Origin: Acerihabitans sp035013185
GTDB taxonomy: Bacteria; Pseudomonadota; Gammaproteobacteria; Enterobacterales; Enterobacteriaceae
Direction: 5' to 3'
Assembly (NCBI RefSeq): GCF_035013185.1
Contig: NZ_JAYGJO010000001.1
Location: forward strand, 356,955 to 420,954
DNA length: 64,000 nt
The translations under genes and the position numbers were made by a program. The notes below the pieces were generated by a model. That model searched no databases, was not told the origin of the DNA, and saw only the letters and a list, made by a program, of their open reading frames with translations. How positions within the stretch are numbered: the first letter of the stretch is position 1; the number at the start of each line of letters is the position of its first letter. Below, one piece after another: positions 53,839-62,155 of the stretch.

Positions 53839-54522
53839 TGATTATTATAATAAATATAATTTATTTTTTATATTGTAATAATTATTGCATATAGGGTAAC
53901 TCATTTTGGTTATCCTCTACACGCTAAGTGGGTTGAATAATTCTTATTTACTAATTATCTATAATTTCCAGTAATCTGATTTGGTCTTTTAAACGTTTAT
54001 TTATTATTATATTTTAGCATAAAACATAAAACATAAAACATAAAACATAAAACATAAAACATAAAACATAAAACATAAAACATAAAACATAAAACATAAA
54101 GCAGTAACTTTAGATTTCAAAAAAACAAGCAGTTATATTCCTAAATCTCGATTAACAGAAAATTAAATTCATGTCTAAATTTTATAAGGATATGCTCTAA
54201 ATACAAAGTGTTATCATTAATTATTTATGAATTAATAGTATAATCGTTACCAATATAGATCACGAACGTAAAGTTTCAAAGATATTTATTGTCTAACTCA
54301 TGACATCTAAATAACAGTTGTAGATTTCCATATAAGTCAATAGATAAACCCACGAATAATGGGATGCTTAGATAAAAGAAAACTGACACACCTCTGATGC
54401 AGGGTAAGACCACAGCTCTGCTGAATATGTTAAGAAGTGAGTTATCAGAACAGCGTTCCAGATGCTATATTGTATCTAAGCTAAATCCGACATGTCTTTT
54501 TCACATTCTGGGTACCAATTGA
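53839..54522. other. AT-rich gap holding a heptamer array, before galF
   Basis: Nearly 700 bp without a credible ORF separate the last GT2 gene from galF. The only structured feature is the CATAAAA array. The galF promoter must lie in the last few hundred bases, but no convincing -10/-35 pair stands out. Confidence 0.6.
54018..54100. repeat. Heptanucleotide tandem repeat, 11.9 x CATAAAA
   Basis: Eleven perfect CATAAAA units plus CATAAA span 83 bp about 420 bp upstream of galF. Perfect identity of all units implies recent expansion and continuing slippage. Confidence 0.97.
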
Positions 54523-55413
54523 ATGAAAACGTTAAAAGCTGTTATTCCCGTCGCCGGTCTGGGTATGCATATGCTACCGGCAACCAAAGCCATCCCAAAA
54601 GAGATGCTGCCGATCGTCGACAAACCGATGATCCAATATCTGGTGGAAGAGTGTGCAGCGGCCGGCATTAAGGAAATTGTGCTGGTTACTCATGCCTCTA
54701 AAAACGCCATTGAAAACCATTTTGATACCTCGTATGAACTGGAAGCTCTGCTGGAAGCGCGGGTAAAAAATACCTTACTGGCGGAAGTGCAAGCGATCTG
54801 CCCTAAAGGGCTGACCATCATGAACGTGCGCCAGGGTGAACCGTTGGGATTGGGCCACGCCATCTTGTCCGCCAAACCGATGCTCGGCAATTCGCCCTTT
54901 GTGGTGGTGCTGCCCGATATCTTGCTGGATGATTCCACTTACAATAATCGCACCGAAAACCTGGCTGACATGGTCAAGCGTTATCATGAAACGGGCCATA
55001 GCCAAGTGCTAGTACAGCCCATGCCGCGTGAACATTTGCCAGAGTATTCGGTCATCAGCTGCGATGCCGAGGTTTCTAACCCCGGCGATAGAGCGTTGAT
55101 CCAGTCCTTTATTGAAAAACCACAGGATCTGAGTGAGTATGATTCCGATCTGGCGGCAGTAGGGCGTTATGTCCTGTCCGCAGATATCTGGCCACTGTTG
55201 GAAAAAACCGAGCCAGGCGCCTGGGGCCGTATCCAACTGACTGATGCGATTGCCTCTCTGGTGGATCACCAACCGGTTGATGCGCTCTATCTCACCGGTA
55301 AAAGTTTCAACTGTGGTCGGAAGCTGGGTTATATGCAGGCTTTTGTCACCTACGGTTTACGTAACGAAAAATGGGGCAAGGATTTCCGCGAGAAAATCAA
55401 AAACCTGCTGTAG
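54523..55413 (+). CDS. galF: GalF, regulatory UDP-glucose pyrophosphorylase paralogue
   Basis: This 296-residue GalU/GalF-family protein has VAGLGMHMLPATKAIPKEMLP near 10. The GLGMHML variant marks GalF; catalytic GalU has GLGTRML, so the conserved Arg of the nucleotide-binding loop is replaced. Other landmarks are VTHASKNAIENHFD near 55 and QGEPLGLGHAIL near 103. GalF is thought to modulate UDP-glucose pools for polysaccharide synthesis. It classically borders capsule and O-antigen loci. Confidence 0.92.
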   Translation: MKTLKAVIPVAGLGMHMLPATKAIPKEMLPIVDKPMIQYLVEECAAAGIKEIVLVTHASKNAIENHFDTSYELEALLEARVKNTLLAEVQAICPKGLTIMNVRQGEPLGLGHAILSAKPMLGNSPFVVVLPDILLDDSTYNNRTENLADMVKRYHETGHSQVLVQPMPREHLPEYSVISCDAEVSNPGDRALIQSFIEKPQDLSEYDSDLAAVGRYVLSADIWPLLEKTEPGAWGRIQLTDAIASLVDHQPVDALYLTGKSFNCGRKLGYMQAFVTYGLRNEKWGKDFREKIKNLL

Positions 55414-55515
55414 TGCGGTGTCGTGCGTTGTAGCGCAGCGCGTTATTAAGATCACTCGCGGCATCAGATAGCTAACAGGGTTTTATCACCCTTCGGCTTG
55501 ACTGAACTGGCATCA

Positions 55516-55558
55516 CGCGGTTAACGGTGTAAAATTTGCAGGATAAGCGGTTAACCGC
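55516..55558. promoter_or_regulatory. Paired palindromic sites upstream of galE
   Basis: GCGGTTAACCGC (55547-55558) is a perfect 12 bp palindrome. A related copy, GCGGTTAACGGT, lies 29 bp upstream. The pair ends 26 bp before the galE start, so it may be a two-site operator near the promoter. No known regulator is matched with confidence. Confidence 0.35.
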
Positions 55559-55584
55559 GTAAAAAATATTACCAAGGAGTGTAT

Positions 55585-56601
55585 ATGGCGATTCTCGTCA
55601 CTGGCGGAGCCGGTTATATTGGTTCCCATACGGTGCTGTCGTTACTGGAGCGCGGGGATGAGGTGGTGGTGCTGGATAATCTATGCAACGCTTCCGACGT
55701 TTCCTTGGATCGGGTATCGGAACTGGCGGATAAGGATATTGTCTTTTACCAAGGCGATGTGCGTGATCCGGATTGTCTGCAGCGGATTTTTGACGATCAC
55801 GAGATTTCTGCCGTGATCCACTTTGCCGGGTTAAAAGCAGTAGGGGAGTCGTCCCGCCTGCCGCTGGAATATTATCAAAATAACGTCTCGGGCACCCTGA
55901 TTTTACTTGAAGAGATGCGCCGTGCCGGCGTACATAACTTTATCTTCAGCTCGTCGGCTACCGTATATGGCGCCAACGCGCCGGTACCGTATGTGGAGAC
56001 TACGCCTATTGGCGGCACTACCAGCCCCTACGGTACCTCTAAGGTGATGGTAGAACAGGTGTTGCAGGATTTTGCCAAGGCAGAGCCGCAGTTTTCCATT
56101 ATCGCGTTGCGTTACTTCAATCCGGTGGGTGCCCATGAGTCTGGCCGTATCGGTGAGGATCCTAACGGCATCCCGAATAATCTGTTGCCGTTTATCGCTC
56201 AGGTGGCGGTAGGGCGCCAGGAAAAACTGAAAATATTTGGCAACGACTATCCCACCGACGATGGCACCTGCAAACGCGACTATATCCATGTGATGGATTT
56301 AGCCGACGGCCACCTAAAGGCATTGGACCATCTGGCGGCGATTAAGGGTTTTAAAGCCTACAATCTGGGCGGCGGCGTGGGCTCGTCGGTATTGCAGATG
56401 GTGCATGCCTTTGAACAAGCGTCGGGCAAGACTATCCCTTATGACGTAGTGCCGCGTCGTGAAGGCGATCTGGCCGAGTTCTGGGCTGATGCTTCCCTGG
56501 CAAAAAAAGAGTTGGGTTGGGCGGTTAGCCGGGATTTGGCTTGCATGATGCGTGACACCTGGCATTGGCAACAACAAAATCCCAATGGGTACGCTTTGTA
56601 A
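55585..56601 (+). CDS. galE: UDP-glucose 4-epimerase
   Basis: This 338-residue epimerase (same length as E. coli GalE) interconverts UDP-glucose and UDP-galactose. It has ILVTGGAGYIGSHT at 3-16, HFAGLKAVGES near 79, SSSATVYG near 122, catalytic YGTSK near 149 and RYFNPVGAHESG near 182. ATG at 55585 has AAGGAG upstream; an upstream in-frame codon at 55579 is not used. Gal supplied here is the substrate for WbaP. It follows galF by 171 bp. Confidence 0.97.
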   Translation: MAILVTGGAGYIGSHTVLSLLERGDEVVVLDNLCNASDVSLDRVSELADKDIVFYQGDVRDPDCLQRIFDDHEISAVIHFAGLKAVGESSRLPLEYYQNNVSGTLILLEEMRRAGVHNFIFSSSATVYGANAPVPYVETTPIGGTTSPYGTSKVMVEQVLQDFAKAEPQFSIIALRYFNPVGAHESGRIGEDPNGIPNNLLPFIAQVAVGRQEKLKIFGNDYPTDDGTCKRDYIHVMDLADGHLKALDHLAAIKGFKAYNLGGGVGSSVLQMVHAFEQASGKTIPYDVVPRREGDLAEFWADASLAKKELGWAVSRDLACMMRDTWHWQQQNPNGYAL

Positions 56602-56959
56602 TATGCTGGATATATAAGGTCTACTCATTTTATTAGGCCTTATTTCGTCTCACTGTGTTAAATTCAACCGCTACATTTTTGGCGATCAAAGGCTAATTTA
56701 CATTAGCCTTTAGCCTGGTTCACTTATGAACTAACCGGATTAGGATATTTTGCTTTCAAAAAATATTCATTTAGATTTCATTTGAGCGCTATTCTTCTGT
56801 CACAGATAAACAGGATTATATTCTATAAAATTTAGAGACTCTTCCTATAAATAATAAACCAAAATAATGATAAAATTCACCTGAATTAAGATAATGTATT
56901 CCACTCTTTTATCGGGTTGTTAGAGAGGCGTCTTCATTAATTGCTAACAAAGAGCTAAT
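56602..56959. other. Gene-free gap between galE and wbaP
   Basis: About 360 bp of AT-rich sequence. A weak stem (AAGGTCT at 56616-56622 with AGGCCTT at 56635-56641) just after galE could be a terminator. No other feature is seen. Confidence 0.4.
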
Positions 56960-58393
56960 ATGAAAAAAAATAACTATTCTCTTCAAAGTGCAGTAACAAA
57001 AATAGCATTGGCATTTTCAGATTTGCTTTTCTTTAATCTCTCGTTAGTCCTGTCATTTGTGATAATAGGCTACATGTCAAATGATTTGTATGCGTTTGTA
57101 CCACAAAGTGAGATACATTCCAGATACTATTCGCATATTATATTGTCTATTGTTTGTGTGACCTGGTTTTGGACCAGGCTACGGCATTATACTTATCGCA
57201 AACCATTTTGGTTTGAGCTAAAAGAAGTTCTGCGGACGTTACTTATCTTCTCGGTTATCGATCTGGCTATTGTGGCGTTTTCCAAATGGGAGTTATCCAG
57301 GTATGTATGGTTTTTTACCTGGGTGATTGCTTGTATCACTATCCCGTTAAGCCGTGCGGTGGTTAAGCGTGTATTAAACCGATTGGGCATTTGGAAAAAA
57401 CAAACCGTTATTATTGGCTCAGGAAAAAATGCTTGTGATGCTTACCACGCACTGCAAAGTGAAGAAATATTGGGATTTGATGTTATTGCTTTTTATGCAG
57501 TAGAACCGGGTGATTTTTGTCATTTGTTGGACATTCCGGTGATCCATAGTGAAGACGAACTCTGGTCACTGGTAGATATTGATAATACCCAATTTATCGT
57601 GGCGGTAGAATTTGAGCAGCATTCCAAGCGGGATTATTGGTTAAAGAATTTAGCTAAACATTACTGCCGTTCCGTATCTGTTATTCCGACCTTGCGTGGT
57701 GTGCCCTTGTATGGCACTGATATGTCGTTTATTTTTAGCCACGAAGTGATGATTTTACGGGTAAGCAATAACTTAGCTAAGCGATCTTCACGTTTTCTTA
57801 AGCGCGGATTTGATATTTTAGGCTCATCATTAATTATGCTGTTTTTATCGCCAATAATACTCTTTATCCTGTATCAGGTATCCCGTGATGGCGGTAACCC
57901 AATCTATGGACATGAACGAATTGGCTTAAACGGCAAGAAATTCTTTTGTCTGAAATTTCGTTCCATGGTGCTAAATTCCAAAGAAGTGCTGGCTGAGTTG
58001 TTGGCCAATAGCGAAGAGGCCCGTCAGGAATGGGATAAGGACTTTAAACTTAAAAACGATCCGCGCATTACCAAAGTGGGGCAATTTCTGCGTAAAACCA
58101 GTCTTGACGAGTTACCGCAACTTTGGAACGTTTTTCGTGGTGAAATGAGCCTGGTAGGGCCAAGACCGGTGATTGAAGTAGAACTCCAGCGTTATGCTGG
58201 TGATGCCGATTATTACCTGATGGCTAAACCGGGCATGACCGGGCTGTGGCAGGTGAGCGGCCGTAATGATGTTGATTATGATGTGCGGGTTTATTTCGAT
58301 GCATGGTATGTCAAAAACTGGTCTTTGTGGAATGATATTGCCATTCTGTTTAAAACCATCAATGTGGTGTTGCGGCGTGATGGTGCTTATTGA
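56960..58393 (+). CDS. wbaP: Undecaprenyl-phosphate galactose phosphotransferase WbaP
   Basis: This 477-residue polyprenyl-phosphate hexose-1-phosphate transferase (Salmonella RfbP/WbaP 476 aa) starts repeat-unit synthesis by moving Gal-1-P from UDP-Gal to undecaprenyl phosphate. It has four N-terminal helices (about 10-140), a cytosolic Rossmann-like loop, a re-entrant membrane helix (LKRGFDILGSSLIMLFLSPIILF near 280) and the catalytic domain with KFRSMV near 333, LRKTSLDELPQLWNV near 375 and MSLVGPRP near 395. It follows galE by 358 bp and closes the capsule locus. Confidence 0.93.
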   Translation: MKKNNYSLQSAVTKIALAFSDLLFFNLSLVLSFVIIGYMSNDLYAFVPQSEIHSRYYSHIILSIVCVTWFWTRLRHYTYRKPFWFELKEVLRTLLIFSVIDLAIVAFSKWELSRYVWFFTWVIACITIPLSRAVVKRVLNRLGIWKKQTVIIGSGKNACDAYHALQSEEILGFDVIAFYAVEPGDFCHLLDIPVIHSEDELWSLVDIDNTQFIVAVEFEQHSKRDYWLKNLAKHYCRSVSVIPTLRGVPLYGTDMSFIFSHEVMILRVSNNLAKRSSRFLKRGFDILGSSLIMLFLSPIILFILYQVSRDGGNPIYGHERIGLNGKKFFCLKFRSMVLNSKEVLAELLANSEEARQEWDKDFKLKNDPRITKVGQFLRKTSLDELPQLWNVFRGEMSLVGPRPVIEVELQRYAGDADYYLMAKPGMTGLWQVSGRNDVDYDVRVYFDAWYVKNWSLWNDIAILFKTINVVLRRDGAY

Positions 58394-58400
58394 TTAGCCA

Positions 58401-58687
58401 ATGCGTAGTATTTGCAGGGGTGATATCAACAGACTAAGGGGGATCAGGGTGGATCGCCTTAAGCGAGTATCTCACTTTGTGAAATTGATACCGGAGATGC
58501 CGCATAGCGCCTTGACGAGTGCCCCTGAAAGACGGATTGATTATGCTGCTGGATACCGGATTTATTATTCAGTAATAAAAGGCAAAATAATCTTGCTCTT
58601 TATCGGGGGAACAAAAAAACGCAAAATACCGACGTTGATAAAGTCATCAGATACTTAGCCGATTATGAAAAGAGGCTTAAATCATGA
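58401..58687 (+). pseudogene. RelE/ParE-superfamily toxin remnant (frameshifted)
   Basis: The middle (RIDYAAGYRIYYSVIKGKIILLFIGG) matches the core of phage-type RelE/HigB-like toxins (ELRIDYGPGYRIYF...ILLLCGGDK). After the GG at about 58610 the frame is lost; the true tail NKKTQNTDVDKVIRYLADYEKRLKS continues in another frame to a TGA at 58685-58687. That stop overlaps the antitoxin ATG by 4 bases, the ancestral coupling. The N-terminal third is also poorly conserved. So it is decayed. Confidence 0.7.
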
Positions 58688-58935
58688 CCGCGACAACCAA
58701 CAAAAAGACCGCCTCTAAGGCGGTTACAACCGATTACCCGTTTTCAGTGAGCCGTGATGCGGATATGATAAAAACCTTACGCGCAGATCCTGCATATGCT
58801 GAGATTTATCTTCAAACGGCATTAGCAGACATTTACCAAGAATGTGGGATCCCCGCATTTCTTATCGCGTTACGTCGTGTCATTGATGCCCGCGCGGCGG
58901 GCGTGCGGTGCGCCTTACGTCTGCGCATTAGTTGA
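58684..58935 (+). pseudogene. Truncated addiction-module antidote (HTH) gene
   Basis: The 83-residue frame has the N-terminal half of a HigA-type antidote protein (FSVSRDADMIKTLRADPAYAEIYLQTALADIYQECGIPAFLIALRRVIDARAAG). The expected helix-turn-helix that should follow (about 40 residues in related proteins) is missing and the frame ends in an unrelated tail (VRCALRLRIS). The break coincides with the left edge of the phage-like remnant. Confidence 0.65.
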
Positions 58936-58939
58936 ATAA

Positions 58940-59158
58940 GCAGACCTGCTAGAATAGTCTTTTCATCCGGGGTCAAGTGACGTCCAATTCACATGGGGCG
59001 CTTCCACCTCATTGGCAATTTTGGCTTCCAGTGCGTCCAGGCTTAAGGCCAGTTGGATCCCGTAGTGCTCACAGGTTGTTTGATAAGCGCAGGCCACGGC
59101 GCGACGATAAAGCGCAATTCCAACGGGAAACAGGATTGATTATCGATATTCATCAGCG
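58940..59158 (-). pseudogene. Frameshifted small phage/satellite ORF remnant
   Basis: On the minus strand an ATG at about 59154 begins NIDNQSCFP, then a frame change gives ALYRRAVACAYQTTCEHYGIQLALSLDALEAKIANEVEAP; further on, LTPDEKTILAGLLIQLMRR is readable in another frame. It looks like one or two small genes decayed by frameshifts. The family is not recognised with confidence. Confidence 0.3.
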
Positions 59159-59380
59159 CGTCACCTCCATGCTGGCAGAAATGACCGTAAAGGCGGAATG
59201 CGAAATAACGGGGAACATAGCCATGGTAGTGGCCTCCAATAAGTAACGGTTATTGCTACCACTGGAGTTCCTACGCTTATGAGGGGTAGGAATATCGGCC
59301 TTATTGAACACCGGCCAGCCCGAAGGCTGCCCCACCTGAGCCACAATTGTATAACTGCATCGCGGTAAAAACCGCTGCAT
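59153..59380 (-). CDS. P4-satellite Ash/Icd-like small ORF
   Basis: The 75-codon frame contains VAQVGQPSGWPVFNKADIPTP and GSNNRYLLEATTMAMFPVISHSAF. The GWPV...RYLLEATTMA pattern is familiar from ash-family and host-cell-division-inhibitor Icd-like proteins of P4-type satellites. In these elements the region overlaps the immunity antisense RNA targets. Two similar RNA segments, both with CAATAAGTAAC near a TTCCTACGC, occur at 59248-59272 and 59438-59462, which fits that idea. It is isolated here from other satellite genes. Confidence 0.4.
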   Translation of the reverse strand: MQRFLPRCSYTIVAQVGQPSGWPVFNKADIPTPHKRRNSSGSNNRYLLEATTMAMFPVISHSAFTVISASMEVTR

Positions 59381-59657
59381 ACAAAACGGCAGACTAAGGC
59401 CACAACATAAAATACACGCTTGGCGCGTGTTGTGTCACCAATAAGTAACACGGGTTCCTACGCCCGGCTGCCGATATTGCGACAGCGCAAAAACTATAAC
59501 TAACCGTACCACCCATGAAAAGACTTTTTTGTAGGTGCATGGGTAATTTTCAGTAGTCTGTGTGTTTTTTGCGAACTGGCCGGCAAGTTTGGTTATTTTC
59601 ACGATCCAGTGGACGGTCGTGACCTCATTGAGGGGATGAGGTAAAACGTGGCCGTAC
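59381..59657. other. Remnant region between satellite ORF and first rpn unit
   Basis: No intact gene is seen. It holds an ACCCATG/CATGGGT inverted repeat (59511-59517 and 59538-59544) and a frame ending CELAGKFGYFHDPVDGRDLIEGMR at a TAA (59642-59644), which reads like the tail of an unknown deleted gene on the plus strand. Confidence 0.35.
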
Positions 59658-59802
59658 ACTTTGAGGGAAATAAAGTCACTCTGCGTACCGCATTCCATTT
59701 TATGATTTATTTGTTAAAACAACAGCGTAATTACGGTTTCGACTATAGATCCACGTTTCCCTGATGCGATAGTATGCCATCCCAATTTGCCAGGGAGGCT
59801 TG

Positions 59803-60765
59803 ATGACAAAATTATCGTCACATCACGATGCGCTGTTCAAAAAATTTCTCGGGGATATCAATGTGGCGCGGGATTTTCTTAATATTCATCTGCCCGCCCC
59901 ATTACGCCAGCGCTGCGATTTGAGCACCTTAGCCATGGAATCCAGCACCTTTATTAAAAACAATCTGCGTAGCCGCTACTCTGATATGTTGTATTCGGTG
60001 CAGACCACGGGTGGGCCAGGCTACATTTATACGGTGATAGAACACCAATCTCGCCCTGAAAAAAAGATGCCCTTCCGTATGCTGGGTTATTGCCTTGAGG
60101 CCATGCAGCAACATCTCGACCAGGGGCATAAGCAGTTGCCGGTGGTGATACCGCTGCTGTTTTACCATGGACGCACCTCACCTTATCCCTATACTACTTA
60201 TTGGCTGGATTGCTTTGCCGACCCTGAACTGGCAAAATCGGTTTACACTCAGGCGTTCCCGCTGATTGATCTCACCACCCTGCCGGATGATGAGATCATG
60301 ACCCATCGGCGAGTGGCGGTTCTGGAGCTGATTCAAAAGCATATCCGAACCCGTGATATGCTGGAGTTAAGCAACGATATCGCCCGGCTGATAAGCCAAT
60401 GGGCGCTGCCACATGCGCAGTTCCGCAGCTTGATGTTTTATATCGCGGAGTGTGGAACCACCTCGGATGTAGAACAATTTTTGTATAATATTGACCAAAA
60501 GATCACTGATTATCGGGAGGATGCGATGAAGATAGCTGAGGTACTACGGCAGCAGGGCATGCAAAAGGGTATTCAGGAAGGCATCCTGATTGGCGAACAA
60601 AGAGCTGAACAAAGAGGCGAACAACGAGGCGAACAAAAAGGTGAGAAAAACGCCGCAGTGAAAATAGCCCGCCAATTGATCACCTGCGGTATTGAGCGCT
60701 CAGTCGTTAAGCATTCTACTGGGCTGACTGATCAAGAGTTGGATAGCCTGATGGGTCTGCAATAA
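59803..60765 (+). CDS. Rpn-family recombination-promoting nuclease / toxin, copy 1
   Basis: This 320-residue PD-(D/E)XK nuclease (YhgA/Rpn, transposase_31 type) starts TKLSSHHDALFKKFLGD. The catalytic motifs are SDMLYSV near 60 and TVIEHQSRPEKKMPFRM near 77 (D and ExQ). Residues 240-end form the variable C-terminal region with GEQ/GIQ four-residue repeats. In E. coli such full-length RpnL proteins are DNA-cleaving toxins in phage defence, blocked by the small RpnS made from the same gene. ATG at 59803 has GGGAGG upstream. The frame is intact. Confidence 0.88.
   Translation: MTKLSSHHDALFKKFLGDINVARDFLNIHLPAPLRQRCDLSTLAMESSTFIKNNLRSRYSDMLYSVQTTGGPGYIYTVIEHQSRPEKKMPFRMLGYCLEAMQQHLDQGHKQLPVVIPLLFYHGRTSPYPYTTYWLDCFADPELAKSVYTQAFPLIDLTTLPDDEIMTHRRVAVLELIQKHIRTRDMLELSNDIARLISQWALPHAQFRSLMFYIAECGTTSDVEQFLYNIDQKITDYREDAMKIAEVLRQQGMQKGIQEGILIGEQRAEQRGEQRGEQKGEKNAAVKIARQLITCGIERSVVKHSTGLTDQELDSLMGLQ
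60526..60765 (+). CDS. Predicted internal RpnS antitoxin of copy 1
   Basis: An in-frame ATG at 60526 is preceded by GGGAGG with 5-base spacing to the ATG, stronger than needed inside a gene. It would yield a 79-residue protein that starts MKIAEVLRQQGMQKGIQEG, includes the four-residue repeat helix and ends with the shared tail. Published work on Rpn genes-within-genes supports such products. Here expression is inferred. Confidence 0.65.
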   Translation: MKIAEVLRQQGMQKGIQEGILIGEQRAEQRGEQRGEQKGEKNAAVKIARQLITCGIERSVVKHSTGLTDQELDSLMGLQ

Positions 60766-60858
60766 TTGCCATATTTGTTCGCTGTTTAAAAAGCTTATGC
60801 TCGCAAGTTGAGGGTTACCCCGTATGTCAGAGTCGTTGAGACGATGCCCTTGTAGGGA

Positions 60859-60920
60859 TTTCATCCTCAATCCAGAGGGCTGGAGTGTCTCTATGCCGTG
60901 TTTACCCAAGACTTGCAAGG
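60859..60920 (+). mobile_element. IS3-type left-end fragment after rpn copy 1
   Basis: TTTCATCCTCAATCCAGAGG and the following bases match the left end of the IS3 relic at 44588-44645 (inverted repeat plus start of the OrfA-like frame). The match ends after about 60 bp. Confidence 0.7.
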
Positions 60921-61042
60921 ACGGCATTTTAAGTAAAATGCCTTGCCGAACACCAGGAGAACGAGGTTGTAAGCGGTGTCGCGTTAGGACTGCATAAAGG
61001 CGAAGCGGGGAATGCATATACTTGCCCGAGCGGTCTCCCTGC

Positions 61043-61348
61043 TCACACTCGCATGGTCCTTCCGCCGGATCCGTCAGGCATTTCAACGTACAGGCTCAGT
61101 TTTCCGCCCATGGCCTCAATGTAGCGCTTAATGGTGATCAGTCGCTGATCAGCACCACCTTGCTCGATCTGCGTGATGCGGGGCTGTTTTACACCCATCG
61201 CCTCGGCGACGGTTTTCTGAGACAGTGTCAGCTCTTCACGGAGCAGTTGCAGGCCAGTATCAAGGATCATTTCGTCTGCAATAAGCTGGATTTCAGCACG
61301 TTCTACATCTGAAAACTCAGTTGTCAGGAAGTCATTCAGGTCAGTCAT
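61043..61348 (-). CDS. higA: HigA-type HTH antitoxin
   Basis: This 101-residue XRE/HTH antitoxin has a flexible N-terminus and an HTH core (LTLSQKTVAEAMGVKQPRITQIEQ near 42-65) followed by TIKRYIEAMGGKLSLYVEMPD, the HigA2-type ending. Its ATG overlaps the toxin stop by 4 bases. The order toxin then antitoxin is the higBA hallmark. HigA neutralises HigB and represses the operon, probably at the inverted repeat upstream. Confidence 0.9.
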   Translation of the reverse strand: MTDLNDFLTTEFSDVERAEIQLIADEMILDTGLQLLREELTLSQKTVAEAMGVKQPRITQIEQGGADQRLITIKRYIEAMGGKLSLYVEMPDGSGGRTMRV

Positions 61349-61698
61349 TTATCTTTCCTCTTCATGTCGTCCAGATGCCGGCTGAACACCTCGTCGGCCC
61401 GTGAAATCATACGGTTATACAACTGCCTCTCATACGATTTGTCGTCGGTGCAAAGCACGATGGCCCTGCGTTCTGGATCAAACACGTAGAAGGCGCGAAC
61501 CGGATGACCTGCATGCTGTACCCTGAGCTCCTTCATGTTGGGATACTGAGAGCCCTTGACTGTATCCGCGTAGGGTCTTGGAAGACTCGGGCCGTACTGC
61601 TGCAGGTTAAGAAGGCTGGCAGCGATACGTTTTTTGAGGCCTTTTTCCTGAGCTAGCAGCCACTCCTTAAATGTTTCCGTAAGGTTAACTTCCCACAC
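61345..61698 (-). CDS. higB: HigB-type mRNA interferase toxin
   Basis: This 117-residue RelE-superfamily (Gp49/HigB) toxin cleaves mRNA at the ribosome. It has WEVNLTETFKEWLLAQEKGLKKRI, LPRPYADTVKGSQYPNMKELRVQHAGHPVRAFYVFDPERRAIVL near 38-80 and the basic C-terminal YERQLYNRMISRADEVFSRHL. It starts at GTG 61698; no ATG fits. First gene of the pair. A 96 bp fragment of the same 3' end recurs at 63284. Confidence 0.9.
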   Translation of the reverse strand: MWEVNLTETFKEWLLAQEKGLKKRIAASLLNLQQYGPSLPRPYADTVKGSQYPNMKELRVQHAGHPVRAFYVFDPERRAIVLCTDDKSYERQLYNRMISRADEVFSRHLDDMKRKDK

Positions 61699-62011
61699 TA
61701 CACGCTTTCCATATAAGCCTTTACTTATATATTTATATGAATAAAGGCTTATATTGTCAAATAGTAGACGGTGACTGCCTGAGTTACTTACCCGTGCTGT
61801 TTAAAATTTGAAATCAAACAGTTATGTTCACTATCAACTCATGTATACGGTAAACACCGTTAAATCGACGTACTACCTCTATCCATAGTGCGGCACATTT
61901 TTGAATAAGGGGCCAAGTCCTCATTCCAGGGCAACATGCGTCGAGTTTCTCTTGGGCGTCCGCTTCGCCGATGTGGTCCAACATATATTGGATGTTGGGC
62001 TTTTCCATACC
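61699..62011. other. higBA promoter side and transposase remnant
   Basis: This 310 bp stretch has no intact gene. It carries the operator-like inverted repeat (61713-61752) and, on the minus strand, an IS66-like C-terminal remnant, both listed separately. Confidence 0.5.
61713..61752. promoter_or_regulatory. Inverted repeat operator of higBA
   Basis: ATAAGCCTTTACTTATA and TATGAATAAAGGCTTAT arms (two mismatches) lie 14-54 bp upstream of the higB start. Overlap with a promoter is likely, giving autorepression by HigA. Confidence 0.65.
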
Positions 62012-62051
62012 CTTTGACGGAAATAAAGTCACTCTGCGTACCGCATTCCAT
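61814..62051 (-). pseudogene. IS66-like transposase C-terminal remnant
   Basis: Minus-strand frames contain NIQYMLDHIGEADAQEKLDA and, one frame away, MLPWNEDLAP. Joined they resemble the end of IS66-type transposases (x-x-LDHIG...KLDxLLPWN). A frameshift separates the two halves and no other part of the transposase is present. Confidence 0.4.
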
Positions 62052-62155
62052 TTTATGATTTATTGGTTAAAACAGTGCAGTAGTTACGGTTTCGACTATA
62101 GATCCACGTTTCCCTGATGCGATAGTATGCCATCCCAATTTGCCAGGGAGGCGTT

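Larger units (their letters stand above)
59658..60920. repeat. Segmental duplication, unit 1 (rpn copy 1 and flanks)
   Basis: This segment and 62012-63283 are near-identical in the 140 bp upstream flank, the rpn gene, and the downstream flank (AAAAAGCTTATGCTCGC... to the IS3-type left end). The rpn starts are 2353 bp apart. Differences are scattered substitutions and a C-terminal repeat insertion. Confidence 0.9.

Noticed and set aside
54018..54100. Regular repeats suggesting a CRISPR array
   Set aside because: Units are 7 bp with no unique spacers and no cas genes; it is a simple tandem repeat. The same holds for 1411-1459.
59435..59698. 87-codon minus-strand ORF (also a similar start at 62051)
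   Set aside because: The shared first codons come from the duplicated rpn upstream flank; no domain is recognisable, so it is likely a by-product of that flank.
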